The notes under the pieces are model-generated. The model saw only the letters and a program-made list of their open reading frames with translations, was not told the origin of the DNA and ran no database searches. Shown piece after piece: positions 36,783 to 45,505 of a stretch of DNA of 64,000 nucleotides; the stretch's first letter is position 1, and every line of letters begins with the position of its first letter. The stretch is taken from assembly GCF_032917945.1 (NCBI RefSeq), contig NZ_CP136624.1, positions 8,060,001-8,124,000 of the forward strand, given 5' to 3'. Source of the stretch: Bradyrhizobium sp. sBnM-33. GTDB taxonomy: Bacteria > Pseudomonadota > Alphaproteobacteria > Rhizobiales > Xanthobacteraceae. The translations under genes were made by a program, and so were the position numbers.

Positions 36783-38588
36783 ATGCCCGTCCGCCAGCTC
36801 CCCGAACAGGTCGTCAATCGCATCGCTGCCGGCGAAGTGGTCGAACGTCCCGCGAGCGTGGTCAAGGAGCTCGTCGAAAACGCCATCGATGCCGGCGCCA
36901 GCCGCGTCGACATTTTCACCGATGGCGGCGGCAGGCGGCGGATCGGCATCACCGATGACGGCAGCGGGATGACCCATGGCGATCTCGCGCTTGCCGTCGA
37001 CCGTCACGCCACCTCCAAGCTCGACGATGAGGATCTATTACGCATTCGCACGCTGGGCTTTCGAGGCGAGGCCCTGCCCTCGATCGGCGCCGTGGCGAAG
37101 CTCGGTATCACCACGCGCCATACGAGTGAGCCGCATGCCTGGTCGTTGTCAGTCGAAGGCGGTCTGAAATCGCAGATCATGCCGGCCGCGCTGTCGCAAG
37201 GCACCCGCGTCGAGGTCAGCGATCTCTTTTATGCAACACCCGCCCGGCTGAAATTCCTCAAGACCGACCGCACCGAGGCCGAGGCGATCCGCGAAGTGGT
37301 GCGGCGCCTTGCGATGGCGCGGCCCGACATCGCTTTCACCTTGGCCGGCGAGGAACGCGCGCCGGTGACCTGGGCCGCAGCGCTGCCAGGTGCTGCGGAC
37401 CGGCTGACGCGGCTCGGCGACATCTTGGGTCATGATTTCCGCTCTTGCGCCATCGAAGTGCGCTCCGAGCGCGAAGGCGTCATGGTCGAGGGCTTTGCCG
37501 CCGCTCCCTCGCTGACCCGCGCCAATGCGCTCGGGCAATATCTGTTCGTCAACGGCCGCCCGGTCCGCGACAAGCTCATCCTCGGCGCAGTGCGCGCGGC
37601 CTATTCCGACTATTTGCCGCGCGACCGGCATCCGGTCGTCGCGCTGTTCGTGACGCTGGCGCCGCAGGAGGTCGACGCCAACGTGCATCCGGCCAAGACC
37701 GAGGTGCGGTTTCGCAACGCCGGGCTCGTTCGCGCGCTGATCGTGCATGCGCTCAAAGACGGCCTCGCCCGCGAGGGTCGGCGCACCGCTGCCAATACTG
37801 ATGGTGCGGCGCTGTCGGCGTTCCGCCCCTCCTTTGCGCCGCGCGCGACCAACTGGGACTGGCGGAGCTCGCCGGCCTATCCGGTCAGGCCTTCGTTCGA
37901 AGGCGCGGCGGCAACGGCGCTCGCCGAAGCCGGGCAAGCCGCGTTCGACGTCGGCGCGCCAACCGCCGACATGCGCTTCGAGGCGCAGCCCTCTGCCGAC
38001 CTGCTCGACCGGCCGCTCGGCGCGGCGCGGACGCAAATCCACGAGACCTATATCGTCTCACAGACCCGCGACGGCCTCATCGTCGTGGATCAGCACGCCG
38101 CGCATGAGCGCATCGTCTACGAAAAGCTGAAGGCGTCACTGGCGAAGAACGGGGTGCAGCGGCAGATATTGCTGATCCCCGAGATCGTCGAACTCGATGA
38201 GGCCACCGTCGAGAAGCTGCTGGCGCGCGCCGAGGAACTCGCCTCGTTCGGCCTTGCGATCGAATCCTTCGGTCCCGGCGCGGTGGCGGTGCGCGAGACG
38301 CCGTCGCTGCTCGGCAAGACCAACGCCGCGGCGCTGTTGCGCGATCTCGCCGAGCACATGGCTGAATGGGACGAGGCACTGCCGCTGGAGCGCCGCCTGA
38401 TGCATGTCGCCGCCACCATGGCCTGCCACGGCTCGGTCCGCGCCGGGAGACGCCTCAAGCCGGAAGAAATGAATGCGCTCTTGCGCGAGATGGAAGACAC
38501 GCCGAATTCCGGCCAGTGCAACCACGGCCGGCCGACCTACGTGGAATTGAAGCTGAGCGATATCGAGAAGCTTTTCGGGCGGAGGTAG
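36783..38588 (+). CDS. mutL: DNA mismatch repair protein MutL
   Basis: MutL links MutS recognition to strand incision. The 601-residue protein has the GHKL ATPase motifs (IAAGEVVERPASVVKEL, DDGSGM, FRGEALPS, GTRVEVSDLFY) and the C-terminal endonuclease signature DQHAAHERIVYE, with ACHGSVRAG and QCNHGRP as further metal-site motifs. The endonuclease fits organisms that lack MutH. In the last motif Asn stands where many homologues have Pro (CPHGRP), which leaves Cys and His in place. Confidence 0.96.
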   Translation: MPVRQLPEQVVNRIAAGEVVERPASVVKELVENAIDAGASRVDIFTDGGGRRRIGITDDGSGMTHGDLALAVDRHATSKLDDEDLLRIRTLGFRGEALPSIGAVAKLGITTRHTSEPHAWSLSVEGGLKSQIMPAALSQGTRVEVSDLFYATPARLKFLKTDRTEAEAIREVVRRLAMARPDIAFTLAGEERAPVTWAAALPGAADRLTRLGDILGHDFRSCAIEVRSEREGVMVEGFAAAPSLTRANALGQYLFVNGRPVRDKLILGAVRAAYSDYLPRDRHPVVALFVTLAPQEVDANVHPAKTEVRFRNAGLVRALIVHALKDGLAREGRRTAANTDGAALSAFRPSFAPRATNWDWRSSPAYPVRPSFEGAAATALAEAGQAAFDVGAPTADMRFEAQPSADLLDRPLGAARTQIHETYIVSQTRDGLIVVDQHAAHERIVYEKLKASLAKNGVQRQILLIPEIVELDEATVEKLLARAEELASFGLAIESFGPGAVAVRETPSLLGKTNAAALLRDLAEHMAEWDEALPLERRLMHVAATMACHGSVRAGRRLKPEEMNALLREMEDTPNSGQCNHGRPTYVELKLSDIEKLFGRR

Positions 38589-38607
38589 TCGGGTCCACAC
38601 ACTCACT

Positions 38608-38711
38608 CGTCATCACCCGCGAAGGCGGGTGATCCAGTATTCCAGAGGCCTTAGAGTTTGAGCGGATCGGCCGCGGCGTACTGGATCGCCCGGTCAAGCC
38701 GGGCGATGACG
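38608..38711. repeat. Double-hairpin repeat (GATCCAGTATTCC family), copy 1
   Basis: Left hairpin TCACCCGC-GAA-GGCGGGTGA and right hairpin TCGCCCGG-TCAA-CCGGGCGA flank an inner part with GATCCAGTATTCCAGAGGCC and CGGCGTACTGGATC. It lies between convergent mutL and rsmD. Other copies: 42038-42137, 43097-43232, 56661-56764 (inverted). Confidence 0.85.
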
Positions 38712-38735
38712 GTTGTGGTTACCGAAGCAGCGCGG

Positions 38736-39290
38736 TCACCTGCCCCGCAAAAACACGAACTCCGTGTCATCATAGGCGCGCCGCTCTAATTCCTCGAATC
38801 CTTCAGGCGCCGCAAACGCCGCAGCCTTCGACTCCTCCACCACCACTAGCGCCCCCGACGTCAGCCAGCCGCCATCGCGGAGCGAGGCCAGTGCCTTCTC
38901 CGCGAGACCCTTGCCATAGGGTGGATCGAGGAACACCAGCGAGAACGGCTCGACCGGATGCGCCGGGCCGAGATTGGTGGCGTCGCGGCGATAGACTTTT
39001 GTCACGCCGCCGAGCCCCAGCGCCTCGACATTGTTGCGCAACAACGCGCGCGCTTCGGCGCCGTTGTCAACAAACAGCGTGAAGTTAGCTCCGCGCGATA
39101 CCGCCTCGATGCCGAGTGCGCCGGTGCCGGCGAACAGGTCGAGCACGCGCGCGCCTTCGATCGGGTTCTCGTAAGCGTGGATCAGGATGTTGAACACCGA
39201 CTCGCGCAAGCGATCCGCCGTCGGCCGGATCGCCTGCGATGATGGCGAGGCCAGATTACGGCCCTTCAATCGTCCACCGACGACACGCAT
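38736..39290 (-). CDS. rsmD: 16S rRNA (guanine-966-N2)-methyltransferase
   Basis: RsmD methylates G966 of 16S rRNA in the small subunit. The 184-residue protein starts MRVVGGRLKGRNLASP, has VLDLFAGTGALGIEAVSRGA for SAM binding and the catalytic FLDPPYGKGL. All motifs and length are normal. It starts eight bases downstream of the pseudouridine synthase gene, so the two rRNA-modification genes form an operon. Confidence 0.96.
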   Translation of the reverse strand: MRVVGGRLKGRNLASPSSQAIRPTADRLRESVFNILIHAYENPIEGARVLDLFAGTGALGIEAVSRGANFTLFVDNGAEARALLRNNVEALGLGGVTKVYRRDATNLGPAHPVEPFSLVFLDPPYGKGLAEKALASLRDGGWLTSGALVVVEESKAAAFAAPEGFEELERRAYDDTEFVFLRGR

Positions 39291-39297
39291 CGCCCAA

Positions 39298-41400
39298 CTA
39301 CTCGTCCCGCGGCTTCAGGTCGCGCTTGCCGTGATAGCCGCGTCGCGGGCGGCGCGGCGGGCCGTAGCCGCTGGCCTCGTCCTCGTTGCGCGCGCGGGCT
39401 TCCTCGCTGCCGGTGCGCTGCACCAGCACGCGCCGACCTTTGCGGTCGGCGATCAGTGCGCTCTTGCCCGCGGGCTTAAACGGCTTCTTGCCGCGCGGCA
39501 CATCGTCTTCCTCATCGGACTTCTCGCCCGGCATCGGCCGGTTGAAATCGGCGCCCGCGAGTGCAGCGATCTTCTCGCCGAGCTGCTCGCGCAGCACACG
39601 GGTCTTGACCTCCTCGACTTGGCCCTCGGCCAGTTCGCCGAGTTGGAAAGGCCCGTAGGAGACGCGGATCAAGCGGTTCACCTCGAGGCCGAGATGCGCC
39701 ATGACGTTGCGGACCTCGCGGTTCTTGCCTTCGCGGATCGCGAACACCAACCAGACGTTGGCGCCCTGGTCGCGCTCCAGCGTTGCATCGATCGGACCGT
39801 ATTTAACGCCGTCGACTTCGACGCCCTTTTTCAGTTCATCGAGCTGCGCCTGCGTGACCTCGCCGTGGGCGCGGACGCGATAACGCCTGAGCCAGCCGGT
39901 GTCGGGCAGCTCGAGCGCACGCGCCAGTCCGCCGTCGTTGGTCAGCAGCAATAGCCCCTCGGTGTTGAAATCGAGCCGGCCGACCGAGATCAGCCGCGGC
40001 AGGCCTTCCGGCAAATTGTCGAACACGGTCGGCCGCCCCTCTGGATCGGCATGCGTCGTCATCAGCCCGCGCGGCTTGTGATACATGAATAGCCGCGTGC
40101 GCTCGCGCGGCGGCAATACCTTGCCGTCGACGGCGATCACGTCATTGGCGGTGACGTCGAGCGCCGGCGAATTGATGACGCGGCCGTTGACGGTGACGCG
40201 GCCCTGCGTGATCCATTCCTCGGCATCGCGGCGCGAGGCCAATCCGGCGCGCGCCACCACCTTGGCGATGCGCTCGCCGGCCTTCTTCGGCTTCGACTCC
40301 GCGCGCGGCGCGCGCTTGTCGAAATCGGTTGGGCGCTCGCGATAAGCGCCGCGGCCGCCGAATGCCGGGCGTTTTGCGAAGATCCTGCTGTCGTCTTCAT
40401 TGTCGCGACGGGGACGGTCGTCGCGCGACTCGCTGCGTGGATGTTCCTGCCAGTCAGTGCGGCCTTCCGGTCTTTGGCGGGGACGGTCGAATTTCGGGCG
40501 ATCCTCGCGCGAACGCGAAAACCGCGGACGCTCGTCACCGCCGCGATCATCGCGCGGCCGGTCGAAACGGGGTTTGTCGAAGCTACGCCCGCCTTCACGT
40601 GAAGGACGGGAATCGCGTCCGCCACGGTCCTCGCGCTTCTGCCACGGTTTGTCCTCCCCTCGTTGGGGACGATCGCCAAAATCCTTGCGAGGACCGGCGC
40701 CCGGATGGCGCTGGCGATCCCCCGCACCACGAGAGAATTTCTTATCGCCGCCAAATTTCCTCTCGGACCGGTCGCCATCATGCGCAGGCCGCGCACGATA
40801 GGGACGATCTCCCTGGGGGCGGTCGCCATCCCTGCGGAAGCCCTCCCCGCGCGGCGCGTAGGGCCGCTTCTCGCCACCACCTTCGCGCGGCGCATAGGGG
40901 CGCTTGTCTCCAAACTTCTTCTCGGTGAAACGCCCGGCCGGACGCGCATCGTCACGTGCACGGCGTGGTGGTCGGTCATCGCGACCAAAGTTCGGCCGAT
41001 CAGCGCGAGACTTGAACGAACGCTTCTCGCCTTCGCGGTCATCTCGCGGACGGAAATTCTTGCGCGGTCCACGCTCCGGACGATCTCCTTGCGGGCGATC
41101 CTCACGGTTGAAGCGTGGCCGGGATGCATCGCCAAAATCCCGGCGCGGCGGCCGGTCATCGTCGCGCTTGCCGGCGTAAGGCTTCTTGCCGAACGACTTT
41201 GCCCCCTCGGACTTCCCGGCATAGGGACGCCGCTCACCGCCGCGCTCGTCGCCATCCCTGGCGCCAAAGCCGCGTTTGGCAAACTTCTTCTCAGGCCCCC
41301 TCGCCGCCCCCGAGCGGCCCTTGCCGCCGCCGGCGCGGCCGCCGCCGGGCCGGTCACGCCGGCCGCGGGAATCGTTGTTTTTGTCATTATCGCGGGGCAT
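39298..41400 (-). CDS. RluB/RsuA-family rRNA pseudouridine synthase with long disordered N-terminus
   Basis: A 700-residue protein whose last 330 residues are an RsuA/RluB enzyme: S4 domain (AGERIAKVVARAGLASRRDA), RVTVNGRV, and the catalytic GRLDFNTEGLLLLTNDGG with its aspartate near residue 474. The first ~365 residues are nearly all Arg, Asp, Gly, Lys and Pro in imperfect repeats such as GDRPQGDRPYR and PRFDRPRDDRGG, and would be disordered and RNA-binding. It should isomerise a uridine of 23S rRNA; which one is not decided. Start is ATG 41400; ATG 41433 is possible. A Lys/Arg-rich tail also follows the catalytic domain. Confidence 0.92.
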   Translation of the reverse strand: MPRDNDKNNDSRGRRDRPGGGRAGGGKGRSGAARGPEKKFAKRGFGARDGDERGGERRPYAGKSEGAKSFGKKPYAGKRDDDRPPRRDFGDASRPRFNREDRPQGDRPERGPRKNFRPRDDREGEKRSFKSRADRPNFGRDDRPPRRARDDARPAGRFTEKKFGDKRPYAPREGGGEKRPYAPRGEGFRRDGDRPQGDRPYRARPAHDGDRSERKFGGDKKFSRGAGDRQRHPGAGPRKDFGDRPQRGEDKPWQKREDRGGRDSRPSREGGRSFDKPRFDRPRDDRGGDERPRFSRSREDRPKFDRPRQRPEGRTDWQEHPRSESRDDRPRRDNEDDSRIFAKRPAFGGRGAYRERPTDFDKRAPRAESKPKKAGERIAKVVARAGLASRRDAEEWITQGRVTVNGRVINSPALDVTANDVIAVDGKVLPPRERTRLFMYHKPRGLMTTHADPEGRPTVFDNLPEGLPRLISVGRLDFNTEGLLLLTNDGGLARALELPDTGWLRRYRVRAHGEVTQAQLDELKKGVEVDGVKYGPIDATLERDQGANVWLVFAIREGKNREVRNVMAHLGLEVNRLIRVSYGPFQLGELAEGQVEEVKTRVLREQLGEKIAALAGADFNRPMPGEKSDEEDDVPRGKKPFKPAGKSALIADRKGRRVLVQRTGSEEARARNEDEASGYGPPRRPRRGYHGKRDLKPRDE

Positions 41401-41565
41401 GAATGTTCTCTTGGGTCTGAATAAAATGGCCATCAGGCGGATCAGGATGGGCTGTCATAGCGATAACGCGCGCGCACTTCGCTCAAGGCGCATTCTCACG
41501 CAAAACCGGCATCCACGTTTGCTGAAGGCGGCCCTCATAGCAGGTTTATTCCAATGATACGAGGC

Positions 41566-42012
41566 ATGACTGCCCCTTCTTTCATGGATTTGGCGCTGAA
41601 AACGGCCGAAAACGCCGGAAAAGCCGGCGAAGTTCCGATCGGCTGCGTGATCGTGCGGGATTACGAGGTGATCGCTACCGCCGGCAACCGGACGCTGACC
41701 GATCGCGATCCGACCGCGCACGCCGAAATATTGGCGATCCGGCAGGCGGCCGAGGTCATCGGCACCGAGCGGCTGGTCGATTGCGACCTCTACGTCACGC
41801 TGGAGCCCTGCACGATGTGCGCCGGCGCGATCTCGTTTGCGCGGATCCGGCGGCTCTATTACGGCGCCGCCGATCCGAAGGGCGGCGCGGTGGATTCCGG
41901 GGTGCGGTTCTTTGCGCAGCCGACCTGCCATCATGTGCCGGAGGTTTACTCGGCGGTGGGAGAGAGCAAGGCCGCGGCGCTGCTGCGGGATTTTTTCAGA
42001 GAGCGGCGCTAA
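41566..42012 (+). CDS. tadA: tRNA-specific adenosine deaminase
   Basis: TadA deaminates A34 of tRNA-Arg to inosine. The 148-residue protein has the zinc site: HAE in DPTAHAEILAI and PCTMCAGAI, plus VPIGCVIV near the start and the C-terminal helix AALLRDFFRERR. ATG 41566 (MTAPSF) matches homologue starts; ATG 41554 would add four residues. It is divergent from the pseudouridine synthase gene and convergent with the dehalogenase gene. Confidence 0.94.
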   Translation: MTAPSFMDLALKTAENAGKAGEVPIGCVIVRDYEVIATAGNRTLTDRDPTAHAEILAIRQAAEVIGTERLVDCDLYVTLEPCTMCAGAISFARIRRLYYGAADPKGGAVDSGVRFFAQPTCHHVPEVYSAVGESKAAALLRDFFRERR

Positions 42013-42037
42013 GTACGATCCCGCTATTCACCACCGT

Positions 42038-42137
42038 CGTCATCATCCGCGAAAGCGGATGATCCAGTATTCCAGCGACGGTAGTGATTGACCGCGAGGC
42101 CGCGGCGTACTGGATACCCGCCTTCGCGGGTATGACG
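42038..42137. repeat. Double-hairpin repeat, copy 2
   Basis: Left hairpin CATCCGC-GAA-AGCGGATG, inner GATCCAGTATTCCAGCGACG and CGGCGTACTGGAT, right hairpin TACCCGC-CTTC-GCGGGTA. It lies between convergent tadA and the dehalogenase gene. The stem sequences differ from copy 1 but pair fully. Confidence 0.85.
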
Positions 42138-42164
42138 AGCTTCATGTGCGGCGTGATCTCCGCC

Positions 42165-43070
42165 TCACGCCGCCAGAAAAAACTCCCTGAGCAATTTCGC
42201 CGTCGCTTCCGGATTCTCCTCCGTGAGAAAATGTCCGCTATCCACCGGCGCCCCCTCCACATTCGTCGCCCATTTCTTCCACGCATCGAGCGGCGTCGTC
42301 GCAGCAGGCGCGACCCCAGCATCGCCCCACAGCGCAAGCATTGGAATCGTGATCTTCTTGCCGGCGTCGAAATCGGCCTTGTCGATTTCGTAATCGGCAT
42401 AGGCACCGGCGCGATAGTCTTCGCACATCGCATGCACGCGGGCGGGATCGCGGAATGGCGCGAGATAATGTTCCAGCGCGCGCGGATCGATGGCGTCAAG
42501 CGTCTTCGATTTGGTCTGGCTCGCCATCTTGTACCTGAGAAAAAATTCGCCATTGCTTGAGACCAGCGTCTCCGGCAGCGGATAGGGCTGCGCCAGAAAC
42601 GCCCAGTGGTAGATCTTCAGCGCCGAAAGCCGGTTCAACTTCTCCCAATAGTCATAGGTCGGCGCGATATCGAGCACCGCGAGCTTCGACAGGCGGCCGG
42701 GATGATCGAGCGCCAGCCGGTATGACACGCGGCCGCCGCGGTCGTGACCCGCGAGTGCAAAATGCACGTGGCCGAGTTGCTCCATGGCTTCCACCATCAC
42801 CTTCGCCATCGCGCGTTTGGTATAGGGCGTGTGGTTCCCATCGCTGCGGGGCATGTCCGACCAGCCATAGCCCGGCAGGTCAGCGATGATCAGCGTGAAC
42901 TGGTCCGCCAGTTGCGGCGCGACCTGGTGCCACATCACATGCGTCGACGAAAACCCGTGCAGCAGCAGCAACGGCGGGCCGTTACCGCCAACACGGGCGA
43001 AGATGCGGCCCGACGAGGTGTTGATCCATTGGGCCGCGTATCTCGGAAACAGATCGGCAAGATCGGGCAT
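42165..43070 (-). CDS. Fluoroacetate-dehalogenase-type alpha/beta hydrolase
   Basis: A 301-residue alpha/beta hydrolase expected to split the C-F or C-Cl bond of haloacetates by an aspartate nucleophile. Residues named for the Rhodopseudomonas palustris fluoroacetate dehalogenase RPA1163 fall at identical numbers: D110 and R111, R114 in GHDRGGRV, D134 in [11 protein letters not shown]155-W156 in KIYHWAFL, Y219 and H280 in DSGHFLTEE. The full nucleophile, carboxylate-binding and halide-pocket set is therefore present. No transport or regulatory gene for haloacids lies beside it. The family is well supported; true substrate is inference. Confidence 0.93.
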   Translation of the reverse strand: MPDLADLFPRYAAQWINTSSGRIFARVGGNGPPLLLLHGFSSTHVMWHQVAPQLADQFTLIIADLPGYGWSDMPRSDGNHTPYTKRAMAKVMVEAMEQLGHVHFALAGHDRGGRVSYRLALDHPGRLSKLAVLDIAPTYDYWEKLNRLSALKIYHWAFLAQPYPLPETLVSSNGEFFLRYKMASQTKSKTLDAIDPRALEHYLAPFRDPARVHAMCEDYRAGAYADYEIDKADFDAGKKITIPMLALWGDAGVAPAATTPLDAWKKWATNVEGAPVDSGHFLTEENPEATAKLLREFFLAA

Positions 43071-43096
43071 CTTCGCACTCTCCCGTCATCCGCTGT

Positions 43097-43232
43097 CTGT
43101 CATCATCCGCCAACGGTCGCGCGAATGCGCGCCCGATGACAGGCTCCAGCGGATGATCCAGTAAACACCAGCGTCGCGGTCAACAACAGGCGCCGCAGCG
43201 TACTGGATACCCCGCCTGCGCGGGGTATGACA
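43097..43232. repeat. Double-hairpin repeat, copy 3, with enlarged left arm
   Basis: CATCATCCGC and GGATGATCCAGTA flank about 40 inserted bases that contain GTCGCGCGAATGCGCGCC; the right hairpin is TACCCCGC-CTGC-GCGGGGTA after CGCAGCGTACTGGAT. It lies in the divergent region upstream of the acyl-CoA dehydrogenase gene. Confidence 0.8.
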
Positions 43233-43332
43233 GTCTTGCTTCAAACTTTGTTTGTCGTTGCCGCTGGCAGATCGCAGGTTTATGCCATCCCTCAAGCCTG
43301 ACCAACAACAACAAGACGCGAGGAAACCAGCG

Positions 43333-44565
43333 ATGTCGATCGATTTCGAAATCCCGGCCGAAGCCAAGGGGATCCGCGAAAAAGTCCGCAAATGGGTGCA
43401 GGAGGAATGCATCCCCGCGGAGAAGGAACTGGATACCAAGCCGCTCGCCGAGGTGCTCGGACCCTTGCGGGCAAAAGCCCGCGCGCGCGGCCTGTGGTGC
43501 CCGTGGGTGCCGAAGGAGTATGGCGGCATGGGCCTCGGCCCGCTCGCCAACGCGCTGGTGCAGATGGAGCTCGGCGAGAGCATGCTGGGTGCGCTCTCGA
43601 TGAACACGCAGGGGCCCGACGACGCCTCGATGATGACGATCCTCGCCCACGGCACGGAATACCAGAAGGAGAAGTTCCTTAAACCGCTGCTCAACGGCGA
43701 CAAACGGATCTGCTTCTCGATGACGGAGAAGGCTGCCGGCGCCGACGCCACCGGCATGCAGACCACCGCCGTAAAGGATGACAACGAAAATTATATCCTC
43801 AACGGCGAAAAATGGTTTTCCTCCTCCGCCAGCGTCGCCGACATGGCGCTGGTGATGGCCAAGACCGATCCGAACGCGCCACGGCACAAGCAGTATTCCA
43901 CCTTCATCGTGGAGTTGCCGAACCCTGGCTACAAGATCAAGCGCAACGTCGCCAACATGGCGATCGAGGGGCCGCATGACGATGTGCTCCACGGTGGCCA
44001 CTCCGAAATCGAGATCATGGATTTGAAGGTGCCGGCCGACAATCTGCTCGGCGGCGAAGGCAATGGTTTTGCCATGGGCCAGCACCGCCTCGCCTACGGC
44101 CGCCTGCGCCACGGCATGCACAACGTCGCCAAGGCGCAGCGCGCGCTCGACATGGCAGCCGCCCATGTCACCAAGCGCTCGACCTTCGGCAAGCTATTGG
44201 CCGACCGGCAGGCGGTGCAATTCATGCTCGCCGATTGCGCCAGCGAGCTCTATATCGGCCGCCTGATGCTGCTGCACATCGCCTACAAGGCGGAGAAGGG
44301 ATTAGACATCCAGCAGGAGAACTCGATCGCAAAGATCTTCCACGCGCACATGGTGCACAAGGTGATCGACACCGCGATCCAGCTCCACGGCGCGCTCGGC
44401 TTCAGCCAGGATACGCCGCTGGCGAAGTGGTACACCCAAGTGCGCTCGCAGCGGCTGGTCGACGGTCCGGACGAGGTGCACAAATGGAAGATCGGCAAGA
44501 ACGTCATCAAGGCGTTCCGCGAGCACGGCACGACGGCAAGCGCCGCGGGTGGGGATTTGCTCTGA
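43333..44565 (+). CDS. Acyl-CoA dehydrogenase (ACAD10/11-like)
   Basis: A 410-residue FAD acyl-CoA dehydrogenase, predicted to introduce the alpha-beta double bond in an acyl-CoA. Marks are VPKEYGGMG, CFSMTEKAAGADATGM for FAD binding, LNGEKWFSSSAS, the GRLRHGMHNVAKAQRALD helix and the C-terminal LHGALGFSQDTPL and LVDGPDEVHK. The GPDEVH ending is that of the ACAD10/11 group, which acts on long or 4-hydroxy acyl chains in other organisms. ATG 43333 matches the domain start. It has no beta-oxidation neighbours here. Confidence 0.92.
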   Translation: MSIDFEIPAEAKGIREKVRKWVQEECIPAEKELDTKPLAEVLGPLRAKARARGLWCPWVPKEYGGMGLGPLANALVQMELGESMLGALSMNTQGPDDASMMTILAHGTEYQKEKFLKPLLNGDKRICFSMTEKAAGADATGMQTTAVKDDNENYILNGEKWFSSSASVADMALVMAKTDPNAPRHKQYSTFIVELPNPGYKIKRNVANMAIEGPHDDVLHGGHSEIEIMDLKVPADNLLGGEGNGFAMGQHRLAYGRLRHGMHNVAKAQRALDMAAAHVTKRSTFGKLLADRQAVQFMLADCASELYIGRLMLLHIAYKAEKGLDIQQENSIAKIFHAHMVHKVIDTAIQLHGALGFSQDTPLAKWYTQVRSQRLVDGPDEVHKWKIGKNVIKAFREHGTTASAAGGDLL

Positions 44566-44581
44566 ACGTCATTGCGTATGG

Positions 44582-44607
44582 TCGGCACAGGCGCTCTTGC
44601 GCCGTGC
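44582..44607. repeat. GC hairpin after the acyl-CoA dehydrogenase gene
   Basis: GGCACAGGCGC-TCTT-GCGCCGTGCC pairs with a single bulged A, 17 bases past the stop. No T-run follows. It probably is a fragment of a dispersed palindrome and may stabilise the transcript end. Confidence 0.5.
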
Positions 44608-44705
44608 CCACCTTCTATCGGAATTGCGTCAGGCAACGGGAGCCTCTGATCGGGCGCTGATTTGCCTGACCTGTTGGTTTTTCTCTTCTTACGATTTGAT
44701 GCCGG

Positions 44706-44939
44706 TTAGCCGTGCGTGAAGTCGCCATGTTTCAGGCCGAGCGCTTTGACGGCTGCCTCCGGAAGCCGGCCCCACGCTTCAACCTTCTCGTTTGGAGCCA
44801 TGACAGCCGCAACAATTGCGACGGCCTTCTCCGGATCCTGTTCGGCCACAAAGTAGACCGACCGGATCGGCGGACCGCCTTCCAATGGGTGAGTTGTCAC
44901 CAGTACGACCTGACCATCTGCCATATCCGAGTATATCAC
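44706..44939 (-). CDS. Small protein of unknown function
   Basis: A 77-residue soluble protein, reading VLVTTHPLEGGPPIRSVYFV, then an Ala/Val-rich helix and WGRLPEAAVKALGLKHGDF. No signal peptide or membrane segment. I recognise no family, but the composition and codon use look like a real gene. The start is GTG 44939 or ATG 44924; neither has a clear ribosome site. It is convergent with the dehydrogenase gene and divergent from the VOC gene. Confidence 0.6.
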   Translation of the reverse strand: MIYSDMADGQVVLVTTHPLEGGPPIRSVYFVAEQDPEKAVAIVAAVMAPNEKVEAWGRLPEAAVKALGLKHGDFTHG

Positions 44940-45024
44940 GGCCGTTATCCACGGCAGCTGTGGAATGTCGCTGACGAGACACCCACCTCATCTTTCAGGC
45001 CAATCTCTTCCCGGAAGTGCCATC

Positions 45025-45384
45025 ATGATCGAGAGCATCAGCGCAATCACACTCGCCACCCACGATATGCAACGCGCCGTCCAGTTCTACCGCTCACTTG
45101 GGTTTGACATGCTGTACGGCGGCGAAGTGTCGTCGTTTACGAGCTTTCGGGCTGGGACCGGCTATCTCAACCTGATTGCCCAGCCTGATCAACGGCGCTG
45201 GTCCTGGTGGGGGCGCGTCATTTTCTACGTCACCGACGTCAATGCATTTTACGACCGAGCGCTGGCGGCGGGGTGCCGGCCTGCGACCGAACCCCGCGAT
45301 GCCGAATGGGGGGAACGCTACTTTCATCTCATCGATCCCGATGGGCACGAGCTCAGCTTCGCGCGGCCTTTGCGGTCTTCATAA
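45025..45384 (+). CDS. VOC (glyoxalase-fold) family protein
   Basis: A 119-residue single vicinal-oxygen-chelate domain: ITLATHDMQRAVQFYRSLGF at the start, INLIAQ-like strand YLNLIAQPDQ, VIFYVTDVNAFYDRAL and the end RYFHLIDPDGHELSFARP. Candidate metal ligands are the first His and the final Glu of the HELSF strand. VOC proteins include lyases, dioxygenases and resistance proteins; the substrate cannot be told. ATG 45025 has GGAAG upstream. Confidence 0.88.
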   Translation: MIESISAITLATHDMQRAVQFYRSLGFDMLYGGEVSSFTSFRAGTGYLNLIAQPDQRRWSWWGRVIFYVTDVNAFYDRALAAGCRPATEPRDAEWGERYFHLIDPDGHELSFARPLRSS

Positions 45385-45505
45385 ATCCTCCACCGAAACG
45401 GCCGGATAAGTCACGCCCGCTGACCTTTCCGATTCCGCCGGTGGCAGCGCTGCAGGTGCTGTGTCAAGCTCGGCGTCATCAGGGTTCTAACCGGGGAGGA
45501 CGGCC

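Noticed and set aside
40137..41387. A 416-codon alternative frame within the Arg/Asp/Gly arm of the pseudouridine synthase gene, same strand
   Set aside because: Low-complexity Arg-rich coding leaves all frames open; the frame gives only Arg/Ala/Ser/Thr-rich sequence and no start signal, while the main frame leads into a conserved enzyme.
38608..43232. CRISPR array suggested by repeated hairpins
   Set aside because: The copies are kilobases apart between genes, about 100 bp long, and have no regular spacers or cas genes.
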